Notes: a model not told the origin generated them from the letters alone. Numbered from the stretch's first letter, positions 26,047 through 34,819 are shown. The stretch: DNA of 64,000 nucleotides from Streptomyces sp. NBS 14/10 (GCF_002224125.1 NZ_NCSM01000011.1:447282-511281), one strand, 5' to 3'. Numbers and translations: made by a program.

Positions 26047-27018
26047 TCAGCCGCTGGAACCGCGGACCACGAGCTCGGGTTTCAGGACGACATCACCGCT
26101 GCCGCCGTCGAGAAGCGCGAGGGATGCCTCGACCATGCGCTCGGCGGTCGAGCCCAGGGTGGTGAGTCCCGGCGCGGCGGTGTCGGAGATGTACGTGCCG
26201 TCGAAGCTCGTGATCGCGTACTCAGCGGGCACGCGTTTACCGGCGTGCTGAAGCGCCGTCAGCAGGCCGAGCGCGACAGTGTCAGCGGTGCAGATGATCG
26301 CATCCGTGTCGCCGGGGTTCGCGAGCAGGTGCTTCGCCGCGTCGATGCCGCTCGCCACGGTGAAGTTCGGCATTTCCAGAACCCGGTCGTCCGGCCCGGC
26401 GAGCGCGCGGAACGCGGTTGTGCGCTCGATGCTCGACGAGGAGTCCTCCTGGGCGTCGACCATCAGGATGCTGCGGCGGCCTCGCGCCCGCAGGTGATCC
26501 ACGAGCAGACGGACCCCCGCCGCGTTGTCGAGCCGTACCGACGGCGCTTCGACGCCTCGTGCGCGGCGGTCGACCTGCACGACAAGGTTGGACCGCGCGA
26601 GCTCCGTGATCGCCTCGCCACTTCGCTCGAACGCCGCAGGCACCACGAGTACCGCGTCCACCAGCACCCGATCCATGGTGCCGAGCTGGCGCTGCTCGGT
26701 CTCCGGGCTCTCGCCCGTGTCGATCGTCACCAGCCGCTTGCCCTGAAGATCCAGGCGGCGCGAGTACGCCGACACCAGCTCCGCGAAGTACGCGTTCGCG
26801 ATCGCGGGAACGACAAGCGCCAACGAATCCGTCGACTGAATCCGCAGCGCCCGCGCCGCCGCGTTCACCCGGTAGCCCAGTTCCTCGCATGCGTTCCGCA
26901 CCCGCAGCGCCAGCTCCGGATCGACGTTGCGCTGAACACCGGAGAGCACACGGCTCGCCGTCGGCACTGAGACCCCCGCGCGCAACGCCACGTCCTTCAA
27001 GCCGATGCGCGCGCCCAT
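26047..27018 (-). CDS. LacI-family transcriptional regulator
   Basis: A 323-residue LacI-type sugar repressor. The helix-turn-helix and hinge are at residues 7-60 (LKDVALRAGVSVPTASRVLS). The periplasmic-binding-like sugar domain follows, ending DVVLKPELVVRGSS. It diverges from the NCS1 permease/glycosidase genes. A LacI-style palindrome at 27107-27120 overlaps the transcription start region of that divergent promoter, so it probably represses the operon until a deoxysugar or glycoside appears. Confidence 0.92.
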   Translation of the reverse strand: MGARIGLKDVALRAGVSVPTASRVLSGVQRNVDPELALRVRNACEELGYRVNAAARALRIQSTDSLALVVPAIANAYFAELVSAYSRRLDLQGKRLVTIDTGESPETEQRQLGTMDRVLVDAVLVVPAAFERSGEAITELARSNLVVQVDRRARGVEAPSVRLDNAAGVRLLVDHLRARGRRSILMVDAQEDSSSSIERTTAFRALAGPDDRVLEMPNFTVASGIDAAKHLLANPGDTDAIICTADTVALGLLTALQHAGKRVPAEYAITSFDGTYISDTAAPGLTTLGSTAERMVEASLALLDGGSGDVVLKPELVVRGSSG

Positions 27019-27106
27019 CTTGATCTCCCCTGGCTCCTGGCCGTCGATGCTATCAGGGCGTTCCCGGCGACCCGTTGACGCGGCGGGGACCAGCGTGCTT
27101 AGGTTC

Positions 27107-27120
27107 GGAAATGGTTTTCC
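27107..27120. promoter_or_regulatory. LacI-type operator
   Basis: GGAAATGGTTTTCC has GGAAA/TTTCC arms around a 4-bp centre, a usual LacI/GalR half-site arrangement. It sits just after the -10 candidate of the NCS1 operon promoter and next to the divergent LacI gene. Confidence 0.6.
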
Positions 27121-27290
27121 CGACGATGAGAGTACCGCGTGACCGCCCGCCGTACGCCCCAGGGGGCGGCGGACGGGTGCTTGTCGTCGGATCGGTCAAC
27201 CTCGGCCTCGGCGGCGCGTTCCCCAGCGCGCTCGCCGCCTCTCCCACCTGCGGATTAACCGACGGATCAGCGGCCCACCCCGCCGCTTAG
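27111..27290 (+). pseudogene. Possible remnant of a PfkB-family sugar kinase start
   Basis: A 59-codon frame contains GGGGRVLVVGSVNLGLGG. This resembles the first strand of ribokinase-type kinases (RVLVVGSVNxDLV), but the rest shows no kinase sequence. Its presence next to a LacI gene in a sugar cluster fits an eroded kinase gene. The match is short and could be chance. Confidence 0.3.
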
Positions 27291-27468
27291 CGGTCGGCCT
27301 CACCCCCGTACACGCGTCCGCCGCAACCGCGCACGCCACACGCCGCACGCGGACCCGCGCCGACCCCGGACGCGGGCGACGCGCTCAACGAACGCGAACC
27401 CACGACTTCCCCAAACGTTCGACCACCCGCTCCTCCCCACATCGCCATACATCGAAAGGCGCCCTTCC

Positions 27469-29055
27469 ATGAGCAATGAGGCTCAGCAAGGTCGTAGAGG
27501 CACAACCGTCGAATCGAACGGCGTCAACCCCGTTCCCGACGCCGAACGACGCGGAAAGCCCAGCGGCCTGTTCGCCGTGTGGTTTGCCTGGAACATCTCG
27601 ATCCTCGGCATCAGTTACGGCATCTTCGTCTTCGGCCTCGGTCTGAACGTCTGGCAGACGATCGTCGCCGGGACCATCGGCTACCTCGCCTCGTCCGCGC
27701 TCGTCGGCATCCTCGCGGTCGGCGGGCCCCGCACGGGACTGCCGACCCTCGCCCAGACGCGCTTCGCGTTCGGCATCAAGGGCAACAGGATCCCCGCGTT
27801 CTTCGCCTACCTGTCCAATATGGGCTGGAAGGTGACGATTATCACCCTTGCCTCGACCACCGGTGCGAACCTGTTCGCGAAACTGTGGCCGTCGGTGTTC
27901 GCCGATGCGGACGGGTCGAGCGCCACGTTCACGATCGTGCTGTGGTTCGTGCTCGTGCTCGCCGTGACAATGACGGTCTCCGTCCTCGGCCATGAGTTCA
28001 TCATGAAGGTCGAGGTCTGGATCTCGTGGGTGACCGGCATCATGACGGTCGCGTTCCTCGGATTCATGGTGCCTGAGATCGAGTGGTCGCACCTCGGTGA
28101 CACCCCTGCGGGCGGACCGCTGGTGTTCATCGGCGGCATCATCATGGCGATGACCCTCGTCGGCCTCGGCTTCCTCAACTACGGCGGCGACTTCGCCCGT
28201 TACCTCCCGCGCGATACCCCGGCGCGCGGCGTGATCAGCTGGACGGTCGCCGGGCTCAGCCTGCCGGTCGTCATCCTCCTCGCCGTGGGCGCGCTTCTCG
28301 TCGGCGGGGATTCGAAGCTCGGTGCCGCCACAGCGTCCGACCCGATCGGCGCGCTCACCGCGCTCCTGCCGATGTGGTTCTTCGTTCCCTTCTCCATCAT
28401 CATCGTCATCTCGCTCGTTTCGGCCGCCATCACCGGCATGTACAGCTCCGGCCTCGCGCTCATGGCGGTCGGCGTACGGCTGCGCCGCTCCGTGACGACC
28501 TCGATCAACGCGGTCATCATCGCGGCGGGCGCCTTCTACCTGCTGTTCATCTCCACCTCGTTCCTCGCGACGTTCCAGTCGTTCCTGTCGCTCATCGCCG
28601 TGATGATGGGCACCATGGGCGGCATCCAGATCGTCGACTTCGTCCGGCAGCGCCGCATGGGCTGGAACACCGATATGGCGAACCCGCGTGGCTACGGCGG
28701 CCGCGACGCGCGCTGGACGGCGATTCTGAGTCTGATCACCGGAACCGTCGTCGGTCTCGGCCTCGTGACGAGCTCCGACCCGAACTTCGGGAAGATCACG
28801 GGATTCCTCCTCACCGAGAGCGGCCGCACCGGCGTGTTCGGGTCGAGCGGGCTCGGCATCGTCATCGCCCTGGCGCTCGGCGCCGCGCTCTACGCGATCC
28901 TCACGTTCGGACTCCGGCTGGACCCGAAGCCCGACTACTCGCTCGTGACCGCGGGAGACGCCGCTCGCGGGAAGGGCGGGCACGGGGAGGGCGGGCGTGA
29001 GGTTCCGACTCCCGACGCGGCCGGCAGGCATGCGGCCGAGCGCACCGAACGCTGA
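27469..29055 (+). CDS. NCS1-family permease (cytosine/purine/uracil/thiamine/allantoin type)
   Basis: A 528-residue membrane protein with 12 predicted helices matching the NCS1 cation symporter family (LFAVWFAWNISILGISYGIF; LSNMGWKVTIITLASTTGAN; LVGLGFLNYGGDFARYLP). The hydrophilic tail of about 50 residues is rich in Gly, Glu and Arg. GAAAGG precedes the ATG at 27469. It is the first gene behind the LacI-controlled promoter and is followed by a glycosidase. That context is unusual, because NCS1 proteins normally carry nucleobases, hydantoins or vitamins. It may carry a nucleoside-like or deoxysugar compound here, but the substrate is unknown. Confidence 0.88.
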   Translation: MSNEAQQGRRGTTVESNGVNPVPDAERRGKPSGLFAVWFAWNISILGISYGIFVFGLGLNVWQTIVAGTIGYLASSALVGILAVGGPRTGLPTLAQTRFAFGIKGNRIPAFFAYLSNMGWKVTIITLASTTGANLFAKLWPSVFADADGSSATFTIVLWFVLVLAVTMTVSVLGHEFIMKVEVWISWVTGIMTVAFLGFMVPEIEWSHLGDTPAGGPLVFIGGIIMAMTLVGLGFLNYGGDFARYLPRDTPARGVISWTVAGLSLPVVILLAVGALLVGGDSKLGAATASDPIGALTALLPMWFFVPFSIIIVISLVSAAITGMYSSGLALMAVGVRLRRSVTTSINAVIIAAGAFYLLFISTSFLATFQSFLSLIAVMMGTMGGIQIVDFVRQRRMGWNTDMANPRGYGGRDARWTAILSLITGTVVGLGLVTSSDPNFGKITGFLLTESGRTGVFGSSGLGIVIALALGAALYAILTFGLRLDPKPDYSLVTAGDAARGKGGHGEGGREVPTPDAAGRHAAERTER

Positions 29056-29095
29056 CCGACCCGTGGCGGCGAGGCCCACGCGGGTCTCGCCGCCA

Positions 29096-29126
29096 CTCGA
29101 GGAGCTGACCGCTCGAGGAGCTGACC
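29096..29126 (+). repeat. Tandem 15-bp repeat carrying the ribosome site
   Basis: CTCGAGGAGCTGACC occurs at 29096-29110 and 29112-29126. The second copy supplies the GAGGAG ribosome-binding site for the TTG start of the glycosidase at 29130. A recent duplication of the site is likely. Confidence 0.7.
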
Positions 29127-29129
29127 CCC

Positions 29130-31931
29130 TTGTCCGCACATGAGACCGCGCTGCGGCGATTCCGGAACCCGGACCCGTGGCATGCGCCCGCCGCCTACTG
29201 GTTCTGGCATCGGCTGCCCGACAAGGACACGATCCGCGCCCAGGTGCGACAGATGCACGACGCCGGGATCCGGAGCTTCCAGGTGCAGGCGCGGCTGTCG
29301 TACCCGATCGAGGGTTACCTGGACGACGACTACCTCGCCGCGTGCCGTACGGCCGTCGAGACGGCCGCCGAGCTCGACATGATCGTCGGCATCTATGACG
29401 ACTACAACTGGCAGACCGGTCACGCGGCGGGCCGGGCCGTGGCCGACCACGACGAACTGCGCGAACGGCACCTGTTCTGGGTGCGGATCCCCGCGGGCGC
29501 GAGCGACGGCTCGCTCAGCGGGATCCGCTCGGCTACGGAGAACCTCGGCCCGGCCGCGATGAACTGGCACTACGAGGGCGGCGCCGTCGCCTGGGCCGAC
29601 TGGCGGGTCGAGTACGCGCTCGTCGTGGAAGGGGAGCAGGGCGCGGTCGCCGAGCGGCCCGAGCTCGTCGACGGCGTGGACGGCACCGCCGACGGGTGTC
29701 GTGTCCGCCTCGTCGACCCCGTGCCCGACGGCGCGGAGGCGATCGTGTTCGTCTCCGCCCGCTGCGCGACCTCCCGGCTCGTGAACCCCGTCGACCCGGT
29801 CGCGGTCGATCGCTTCATCGAGGCCGGCTACCAGCCGTTCGCCGACGCCCTGGGCGACTTCTTCGGTTCCACCGTCGCCTACATGTTCTTCGACCAGCCG
29901 CACGCCGTGTACTACGACTGGGCGGAGCGCACCGGAGACCTGCGTTCGGCGATGCCGTTCCACGAGAGCCTGGCCGTCTCGATCCGGGAGCGCTGGGGCG
30001 GGCAGACGCCGCACGTGCTCGCCGCCGTACTCGACGGGGACGACCCGGAGCGGCTGAGCCTTCGCGCCCAGTTCTACGAGCACTTCAGCGGCTACGCGAT
30101 GGAGACGTTCCTCGGCAAGCTGCGCACCTGGAGCCACGCCCACGGCCTGCGTCAGACCGGCCATGAAGTCCTCGGGCACGTCGGCGGCTGGGCGCTCGAC
30201 ACCGCGTTCTCGAACTGGGATCTGCGCGTGAACTTCGGGCTCGACCACTTCGGCGTGGACGGTTACCGCGACCTCACCGCGGTGGACTCGCAGGACGCCC
30301 TGGTGCAGCTCAGCCCCGTGTTCGGCGACTCCGTCGCCCGCCACCACGGCCGCGGCGGGACGATGGTCGAGCAGTACTTCCTCACCCCGCCCGAAGGCGG
30401 AACCCCGTGGTCCGGCCACTGGGGGCTGACCCTGCAGGAGCTGCGCACAACGGCGATCAACCACCATCTGCAGGGCATGCGGCAGATGATCTTCCACGGC
30501 TTCTATCAGACCCACGGCCATGGAGACGATCACGAGTCGCTGCGGAATCCGCGCTTCGACTTTCCCCCGGGCATCAATTTCGAGCCGTGGTTCGCCGAGC
30601 ATCACCTGCGGTTCGCGCTCGAGAGCGCGCGGCTGAGCGAGTTCCTCGAGCCGGTGTCACCGCAGAGCGACGTGGCGGTCCTGTACCCGTTGCGTACGGT
30701 GTGGACCGCGGGTCAGCTCGGCGAGCAGGCGTCGGCGGTCGGCGAATGGGCCCGCGCGCTCACCGAGGCCCGGGTGGGCTTCCACCTCGTGGACGAACGC
30801 GATCTCGACGCCGCCGCTGTGGAGGAAGGCGCGGTGCGCTTCGGGGACCACCGGTACCGGGCGCTCGTACTCCCCGCCGTCACGACACTGCGCTCGGCCG
30901 CATCGCTGCGCCGGCTTCGCCGCCTGGCCGAATCGGGGGTACGGGTGCTCGCGAGCGGTGCGACGCCCGCTGTCTACCAGGAGGGCCCGCAGACCGCCGC
31001 CGAGGACTGGGCAGGCCTCGCCCCGGCCGTGGAGGCGTTCGCCACGGTCCCCGAGGAGGCGGTCCTGCGCGGGCTCGTCGCGCGGCGTGGGCAGACCGAG
31101 CCGACGCTGCGCGTGCCCGCGGGCTCGCCGGTGCGCTGGCGCGGCGGCCCGGACGCGGCCGACGGCTTCCGCTTCGCGTGCTTCGCCGAGACCGAGGGCA
31201 CGGTGGAGCTCCTGCTGCCCGACGGGCCCTGGCGTATCGAGGAGTGGGACGCCGCCGACGGCACCGTGCGCACCCTCCAAGCAGACGCCCTCGAAGCAGC
31301 CGAGGGCCCGGTCGTACTGCGGCTGGAGCAGAACACAGTGCGTTTGCTGCGTGTGTGCCGGGGTGCGGAGGCCGCTTCCGGTCGGGCGGACGCCGCGGAA
31401 GATTCCGAGGCCGCGTGGTCGGCGCCCGAGGCGCTTGAGTCCGGCTGGCTGCTCGAGATCGCCGAGGACGCGTACGACGAGGCGGGCACCCGCCGCGACA
31501 TCGCGGTGACGTACGGCTGGGAGCGCCAGGGCCTTCCGGCGTTCGCGGGCACCGCCGACTATGTGCGGCAGATCGAACTCGACGCGCCGGTCCCTCTGGA
31601 GCTGACGCTCCCGGCTGTCGCCGGAGCTGTGACCGTGTCCGTGAACGGCGTGCGGGTGGGGGCGCGCGCCTGGGCGCCGTACCGCGTCACGATCCCCGCT
31701 GACGCCCTGCGGCCCGGGGCGAACGAACTCCGCCTCCGGGTCGCGCCGTCGGCGGCCAACCGCTACTACGCCGGGACCGGGCTCCGCGCCGAGCCCGAGC
31801 CGTGCGGACTGCTGGCGCCCCCGCTGCTGAGCCGCGCGCTCGCGACTTTGGACCACGGTGCGCCCTCGGACGGTTTCGACTCCGGCCCCCGCGACTCCGG
31901 CCCCCGCTCATCCTCGATCACGGAAGGCTGA
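29130..31931 (+). CDS. GH106-like glycoside hydrolase (alpha-L-rhamnosidase type)
   Basis: A 933-residue cytoplasmic protein with no signal peptide. The N-terminal barrel shows AAYWFWHRLP, then GIYDDYNWQTGHAAG, which match GH106 alpha-L-rhamnosidase-like proteins. A jelly-roll near the C-terminus (about residues 790-900; ELTLPAVAGAVTVSVNGVRV) is also usual there. The TTG at 29130 follows GAGGAG with 9 bases spacing. It sits in an operon with the NCS1 permease and FucU mutarotase, so its product is probably a deoxysugar such as L-rhamnose or L-fucose. The exact linkage is unknown, and distant GH106 members are poorly characterised. Confidence 0.78.
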   Translation: MSAHETALRRFRNPDPWHAPAAYWFWHRLPDKDTIRAQVRQMHDAGIRSFQVQARLSYPIEGYLDDDYLAACRTAVETAAELDMIVGIYDDYNWQTGHAAGRAVADHDELRERHLFWVRIPAGASDGSLSGIRSATENLGPAAMNWHYEGGAVAWADWRVEYALVVEGEQGAVAERPELVDGVDGTADGCRVRLVDPVPDGAEAIVFVSARCATSRLVNPVDPVAVDRFIEAGYQPFADALGDFFGSTVAYMFFDQPHAVYYDWAERTGDLRSAMPFHESLAVSIRERWGGQTPHVLAAVLDGDDPERLSLRAQFYEHFSGYAMETFLGKLRTWSHAHGLRQTGHEVLGHVGGWALDTAFSNWDLRVNFGLDHFGVDGYRDLTAVDSQDALVQLSPVFGDSVARHHGRGGTMVEQYFLTPPEGGTPWSGHWGLTLQELRTTAINHHLQGMRQMIFHGFYQTHGHGDDHESLRNPRFDFPPGINFEPWFAEHHLRFALESARLSEFLEPVSPQSDVAVLYPLRTVWTAGQLGEQASAVGEWARALTEARVGFHLVDERDLDAAAVEEGAVRFGDHRYRALVLPAVTTLRSAASLRRLRRLAESGVRVLASGATPAVYQEGPQTAAEDWAGLAPAVEAFATVPEEAVLRGLVARRGQTEPTLRVPAGSPVRWRGGPDAADGFRFACFAETEGTVELLLPDGPWRIEEWDAADGTVRTLQADALEAAEGPVVLRLEQNTVRLLRVCRGAEAASGRADAAEDSEAAWSAPEALESGWLLEIAEDAYDEAGTRRDIAVTYGWERQGLPAFAGTADYVRQIELDAPVPLELTLPAVAGAVTVSVNGVRVGARAWAPYRVTIPADALRPGANELRLRVAPSAANRYYAGTGLRAEPEPCGLLAPPLLSRALATLDHGAPSDGFDSGPRDSGPRSSSITEG

Positions 31932-31937
31932 TCCACC

Positions 31938-32384
31938 TTGCTCAAAGGACTCGACCCGCTGCTGACCCCGGACCTGCTGTACGCGCTCGCGCAGATGGGG
32001 CATGGAGACACGATCGCGCTCGTCGACAGGAACTTCCCCGCGCACTCCGTGCACGACCGGGTGATTCGGCTGGATGGCACCGACGTCGTCTCGGCGGGCC
32101 GGGCGGTGCTGGGACTGCTGCCGCTCGACACGTTCATCCCCGAGCCCATCGCGAGGATGGCGGTCGTCGGCGACGCCGCCGCCGAGCCGCCGGTACAGAC
32201 GGACTTCGTCGCCGCCGCGGAGGAGGCGTCGGGCCGCCCGCTGGCAGTGGAGGCGGTCGAACGCCACGCGTTCTATGCGCGTGCCCGCTCCGCGTTTGCG
32301 GTGGTCATCACGGGCGAGGACAGACCGTACGGGTGCTTCCTGCTCACCAAGGGCGTGCTGCCGGAGTTCTCTCCGGACCGCTGA
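31938..32384 (+). CDS. fucU-like: RbsD/FucU-family sugar mutarotase
   Basis: A 148-residue protein of the RbsD/FucU fold, which interconverts the anomers of ribose or L-fucose. Family features are the N-terminal LLYALAQMGHGDTIALVDRNFPA (the histidine of GHGD is the catalytic candidate) and the C-terminal ERHAFYARARSAFAVV with LTKGVL. The proline-rich loop LLPLDTF fits FucU better than RbsD. The TTG at 31938 follows GGAAGG and lies 6 bp after the glycosidase stop. It overlaps the convergent LutC gene by 41 bp. Confidence 0.88.
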   Translation: MLKGLDPLLTPDLLYALAQMGHGDTIALVDRNFPAHSVHDRVIRLDGTDVVSAGRAVLGLLPLDTFIPEPIARMAVVGDAAAEPPVQTDFVAAAEEASGRPLAVEAVERHAFYARARSAFAVVITGEDRPYGCFLLTKGVLPEFSPDR

Positions 32385-33045
32385 CGCCTGCCGCCGAGCC
32401 GTCCCCCTCGCACAGCACCACCTCCAGGGTGCGCGGTCCGTGCACCCCCTCGACCCGGTCCAGCTCGATGTCGCTGGTGGCGGACGGACCGGAGATCCAG
32501 GTGAGTGGTCGCGTCGGGTCGAGCCGTTCGAGGGCCCGGGGGACGGAGGACACGACCTGGTCGGGGACGCGGACGACGCATATGTGGTGGTCGGGAACGA
32601 GGGTGAGGCGGCGACGGCCCTGGTCGGGTGAGCCGTCGAGGACGATGGTGCCCGTCTCGGCGATCGCCACGGCACAGGCCGTCACGACGCTGTCGACCCG
32701 GTCGAGTTCGGCCGCCGTGGTCGCGGCGCGGTCATGGATCCGCGTCGCGTCCACCGCCTTGATCCAGTACGCGGGCAGTTCGGGAGGCACGGCGACGGTC
32801 TGCGCGCCGCGCTCGGCGAGCAGGCGCATGACGACCTCCGACAGTGCCTCATCGGTGCATCGGTGGACGATCGCCCGATAGTCCGCGAGGTTCTCCGCGA
32901 GCAGCTCGACCGTCTCCTCGGTCGTGCGTGCGCCGTGTTCGCGCAGATAGCCGCGGTCGATGTCCGTCCCGTACGTGGCCGGTCCCCCGGCCGGGCCGCC
33001 GAGCGCGCGCCGCACCCGGCCCAGGATCACGTCCCTGCTGCTCAT
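32344..33045 (-). CDS. lutC: LutC-type LUD-domain protein
   Basis: A 233-residue LUD-domain protein, the C subunit of the LutABC L-lactate oxidation complex. Motifs include AIAETGTIVLDGSPDQGRRR, LVPDHHICVVR and ISGPSATSDIELDRVEGVHG. The ATG overlaps the stop of a truncated lutB piece (ATGA). lutA and nearly all of lutB are gone, so lactate oxidation by this locus should not work unless LutAB are encoded elsewhere. Lactate is an end product of oxidative L-fucose and L-rhamnose breakdown, so the gene belongs with this island. Confidence 0.88.
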   Translation of the reverse strand: MSSRDVILGRVRRALGGPAGGPATYGTDIDRGYLREHGARTTEETVELLAENLADYRAIVHRCTDEALSEVVMRLLAERGAQTVAVPPELPAYWIKAVDATRIHDRAATTAAELDRVDSVVTACAVAIAETGTIVLDGSPDQGRRRLTLVPDHHICVVRVPDQVVSSVPRALERLDPTRPLTWISGPSATSDIELDRVEGVHGPRTLEVVLCEGDGSAAGVSGPERTPAARPW

Positions 33046-33119
33046 TTATCTGCGTCCTTTCCGCCGTCCGTCCGCCGCCACCAGTCGCGGAACGGTTCGG
33101 CCGGCACGGTCGGCAGGTC
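33042..33119 (-). pseudogene. lutB: 3' remnant of lutB
   Basis: The reverse strand directly ahead of lutC reads DLPTVPAEPFRDWWRTDGG and then ends at the TGA overlapping the lutC ATG. This is the usual C-terminus of LutB. An in-frame TGA immediately precedes it, and upstream lies a GntR gene in the other orientation. About 25 codons are left of roughly 470. Confidence 0.7.
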
Positions 33120-33182
33120 TCATGTTGCCGTCCATACTTTGCCGGGGCCCGGGATGAGCAGGGATTCTCTATGATTCATGCC

Positions 33183-33866
33183 ATGACCGATGGAACTCGA
33201 CAGGATGCGCTGACCGATCGCGTATACGAAAGCGTCAAGGCGATGATCATGGACCATGAGATCGCACCTGGTGCCCGCGTAAGCATCGAGGGACTGGCCC
33301 GTCAGCTCAACGTGTCGGCGACCCCGGTGCGAGAGGCGCTCGCCCGGCTCGAGTCGGAGCGGCTCGTGGTCAAGCGGCCCAACGCCGGCTATCGCGCCAC
33401 CGACCTGCTCGACCGGGACGCCCTGCTCGACCTGTTCGAGATGCGGCTGTTGCTCGAACCCCGGGCCGCTTCGCTGGCCGCGGAGAACGCGAGCGACGAC
33501 GAACTGCGTCAACTGCGGTCCGTCGTCGAGGAGATGCGCCGCCAGCCCGACCTGGGCGAGAAGTACGCGGACTATCGCCGATTCGCCGCGCTCGACCAGG
33601 AGTTCCACGATGTGCTGGCCCAGGCCGCGGGGCGGCCGCTGCTCGCCGACGCGGTGAACCGCCTCCACGCCCATCTGCACATGCTGCGGCTGAACAGCGC
33701 GCCCGGATCTGTCGAGGCCACCGTCGCCGAGCACGAGCACATCCTGAACGCTCTCGTGCAGCGCAACCCGGAGAAGGCGGCCGAGGCGATGGCCACACAT
33801 CTGCGCTCCAGCCGGGTACGCCACCGCCCGCAGCCCCCGGCGCGCAGCCGGACCGCGTCGCGCTGA
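33183..33866 (+). CDS. GntR-family regulator, FCD subfamily (copy A)
   Basis: A 227-residue FadR-type GntR regulator. The winged helix is ARVSIEGLARQLNVSATPVR. The FCD effector domain has the usual metal-ligand pattern (FEMRLLLEPRAA; LDQEFHDVLAQ; EHEHILNAL). The ATG at 33183 lies 7 bases after TATGAT, so the message might be leaderless; an in-frame ATG at 33171 overlaps that box. It closely resembles the neighbouring copy B in convergent orientation. It likely senses a sugar acid or lactate. Confidence 0.88.
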   Translation: MTDGTRQDALTDRVYESVKAMIMDHEIAPGARVSIEGLARQLNVSATPVREALARLESERLVVKRPNAGYRATDLLDRDALLDLFEMRLLLEPRAASLAAENASDDELRQLRSVVEEMRRQPDLGEKYADYRRFAALDQEFHDVLAQAAGRPLLADAVNRLHAHLHMLRLNSAPGSVEATVAEHEHILNALVQRNPEKAAEAMATHLRSSRVRHRPQPPARSRTASR

Positions 33867-33926
33867 GCGGCAGAGCCGCGTTGTGCGGCTCGCCCGGCAC
33901 GCCGCCCCGCGAGTTCGGGCGTCCTG

Positions 33927-34634
33927 TCAGGATTCGCCGGTGTTCCGCAGGCGCGACCTCGACGCCTCCAAGTGGTCGTGCATGGCGCGCGCCGCGGCCT
34001 CCGGGTCCTTGGCGCGGATGGCGTCGAGCATCGCCTGGTGCTCGACGACGGCCTCACCGGCGATGCTGTGCCGGAAGTAGAGGCGGTAGCTGTGGGTGTG
34101 CGCCCGGAACCGGCGCAGCGTGTCGGCGATGAGCGGGCTGCGGCTCGCCTCGGCGATCGCGTTGTGGAAGGCGGCGTCGAGCTCCGCGAAGCCGCGATAC
34201 GCCTCGTAGGTGTCGCCGCGCAGCGGCGGTCTCATCCGCTCAAGCATGTGGTGCATGCCGTCCAGTTCAGCTGAGGTCGCGTACCGTGCCGCGCGTTCAG
34301 CGGCGGGCGGCTCGAGGAGCAGGCGGATGTCGTAGAGGTCGTCCAGGCCGGTCCGGTCGAGCAGGGGGGCGACCAGGTAGCCGGCGTTCGGCCGGCGCAC
34401 GACGAGGCCCTCGGACTCGCATCGGGCGAGAGCTTCGCGGACCGGCGTCTGGGACACCTCGAGTTGGCGGGCGAGCCCGGCGATCGACAGCTTCGTACCA
34501 GGCTCCAGATCGTGATCCATGAGCAGGGTCATCAGCGCCTGGAAGACCGACTCACGAACGTTGATCTTGACCGATCCCCGGGAACCCGAGCTGTTCATCG
34601 CGACTGCGACCGTCAGCGGCATGGGCTCACTCAT
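33927..34634 (-). CDS. GntR-family regulator, FCD subfamily (copy B)
   Basis: A 235-residue FadR-type regulator similar to copy A throughout (TKLSIAGLARQLEVSQTPVR; VRRPNAGYLVAPLLDR; YDIRLLLEPPAAERAA). The ATG at 34634 follows GGAGGG; a later ATG at 34598 is possible. It diverges from the alpha-L-fucosidase/ABC transporter operon, so it is the most likely direct regulator of the whole fucose operon. Ligand histidines of the FCD domain (AFHNAIAE; EHQAMLDAI) are kept. Confidence 0.9.
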   Translation of the reverse strand: MSEPMPLTVAVAMNSSGSRGSVKINVRESVFQALMTLLMDHDLEPGTKLSIAGLARQLEVSQTPVREALARCESEGLVVRRPNAGYLVAPLLDRTGLDDLYDIRLLLEPPAAERAARYATSAELDGMHHMLERMRPPLRGDTYEAYRGFAELDAAFHNAIAEASRSPLIADTLRRFRAHTHSYRLYFRHSIAGEAVVEHQAMLDAIRAKDPEAAARAMHDHLEASRSRLRNTGES

Positions 34635-34768
34635 CGACCCTCCACATCGTCGATCACCGAATCTACGCGCTTGACGCCGCTCCATCAGGAAGACGGCTTC
34701 GATCGTTCTGAAATCTTCGCGACGCCTGTTGACGCACGATCGGAACACCTGCATCCTCAATCAAATCC

Positions 34769-34796
34769 TATAGTATCCGATCCGGGATCAAGATCC
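34769..34796 (+). promoter_or_regulatory. Promoter/operator region of the fucosidase operon
   Basis: TATAGT at 34769-34774 is a -10 candidate without a clear -35. Ten bases downstream GGATC-AA-GATCC (34785-34796) forms a perfect dyad ahead of the fucosidase start. A GntR repressor bound here would block transcription. The assignment is by position only. Confidence 0.4.
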
Positions 34797-34819
34797 TCTC
34801 GATGCGGAGGGTGACCCTC

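Larger units (their letters stand above)
27019..27468. other. Regulatory gap between LacI gene and NCS1 permease
   Basis: The 450 bp contain a plus-strand promoter candidate (TTGACG at 27075-27080, TTAGGT at 27099-27104, 18-bp spacer), the LacI operator, and a short stretch resembling the start of a PfkB sugar kinase (described separately). The remaining 180 bp before the NCS1 start are very C-rich and show no gene or clear hairpin. The leader would be about 360 bases long. Confidence 0.5.

Noticed and set aside
34729..34774. TTGACG at 34729 paired with TATAGT at 34769 as a promoter
   Set aside because: The spacing is 34 bp, far too long for one promoter; only the -10 candidate was kept.
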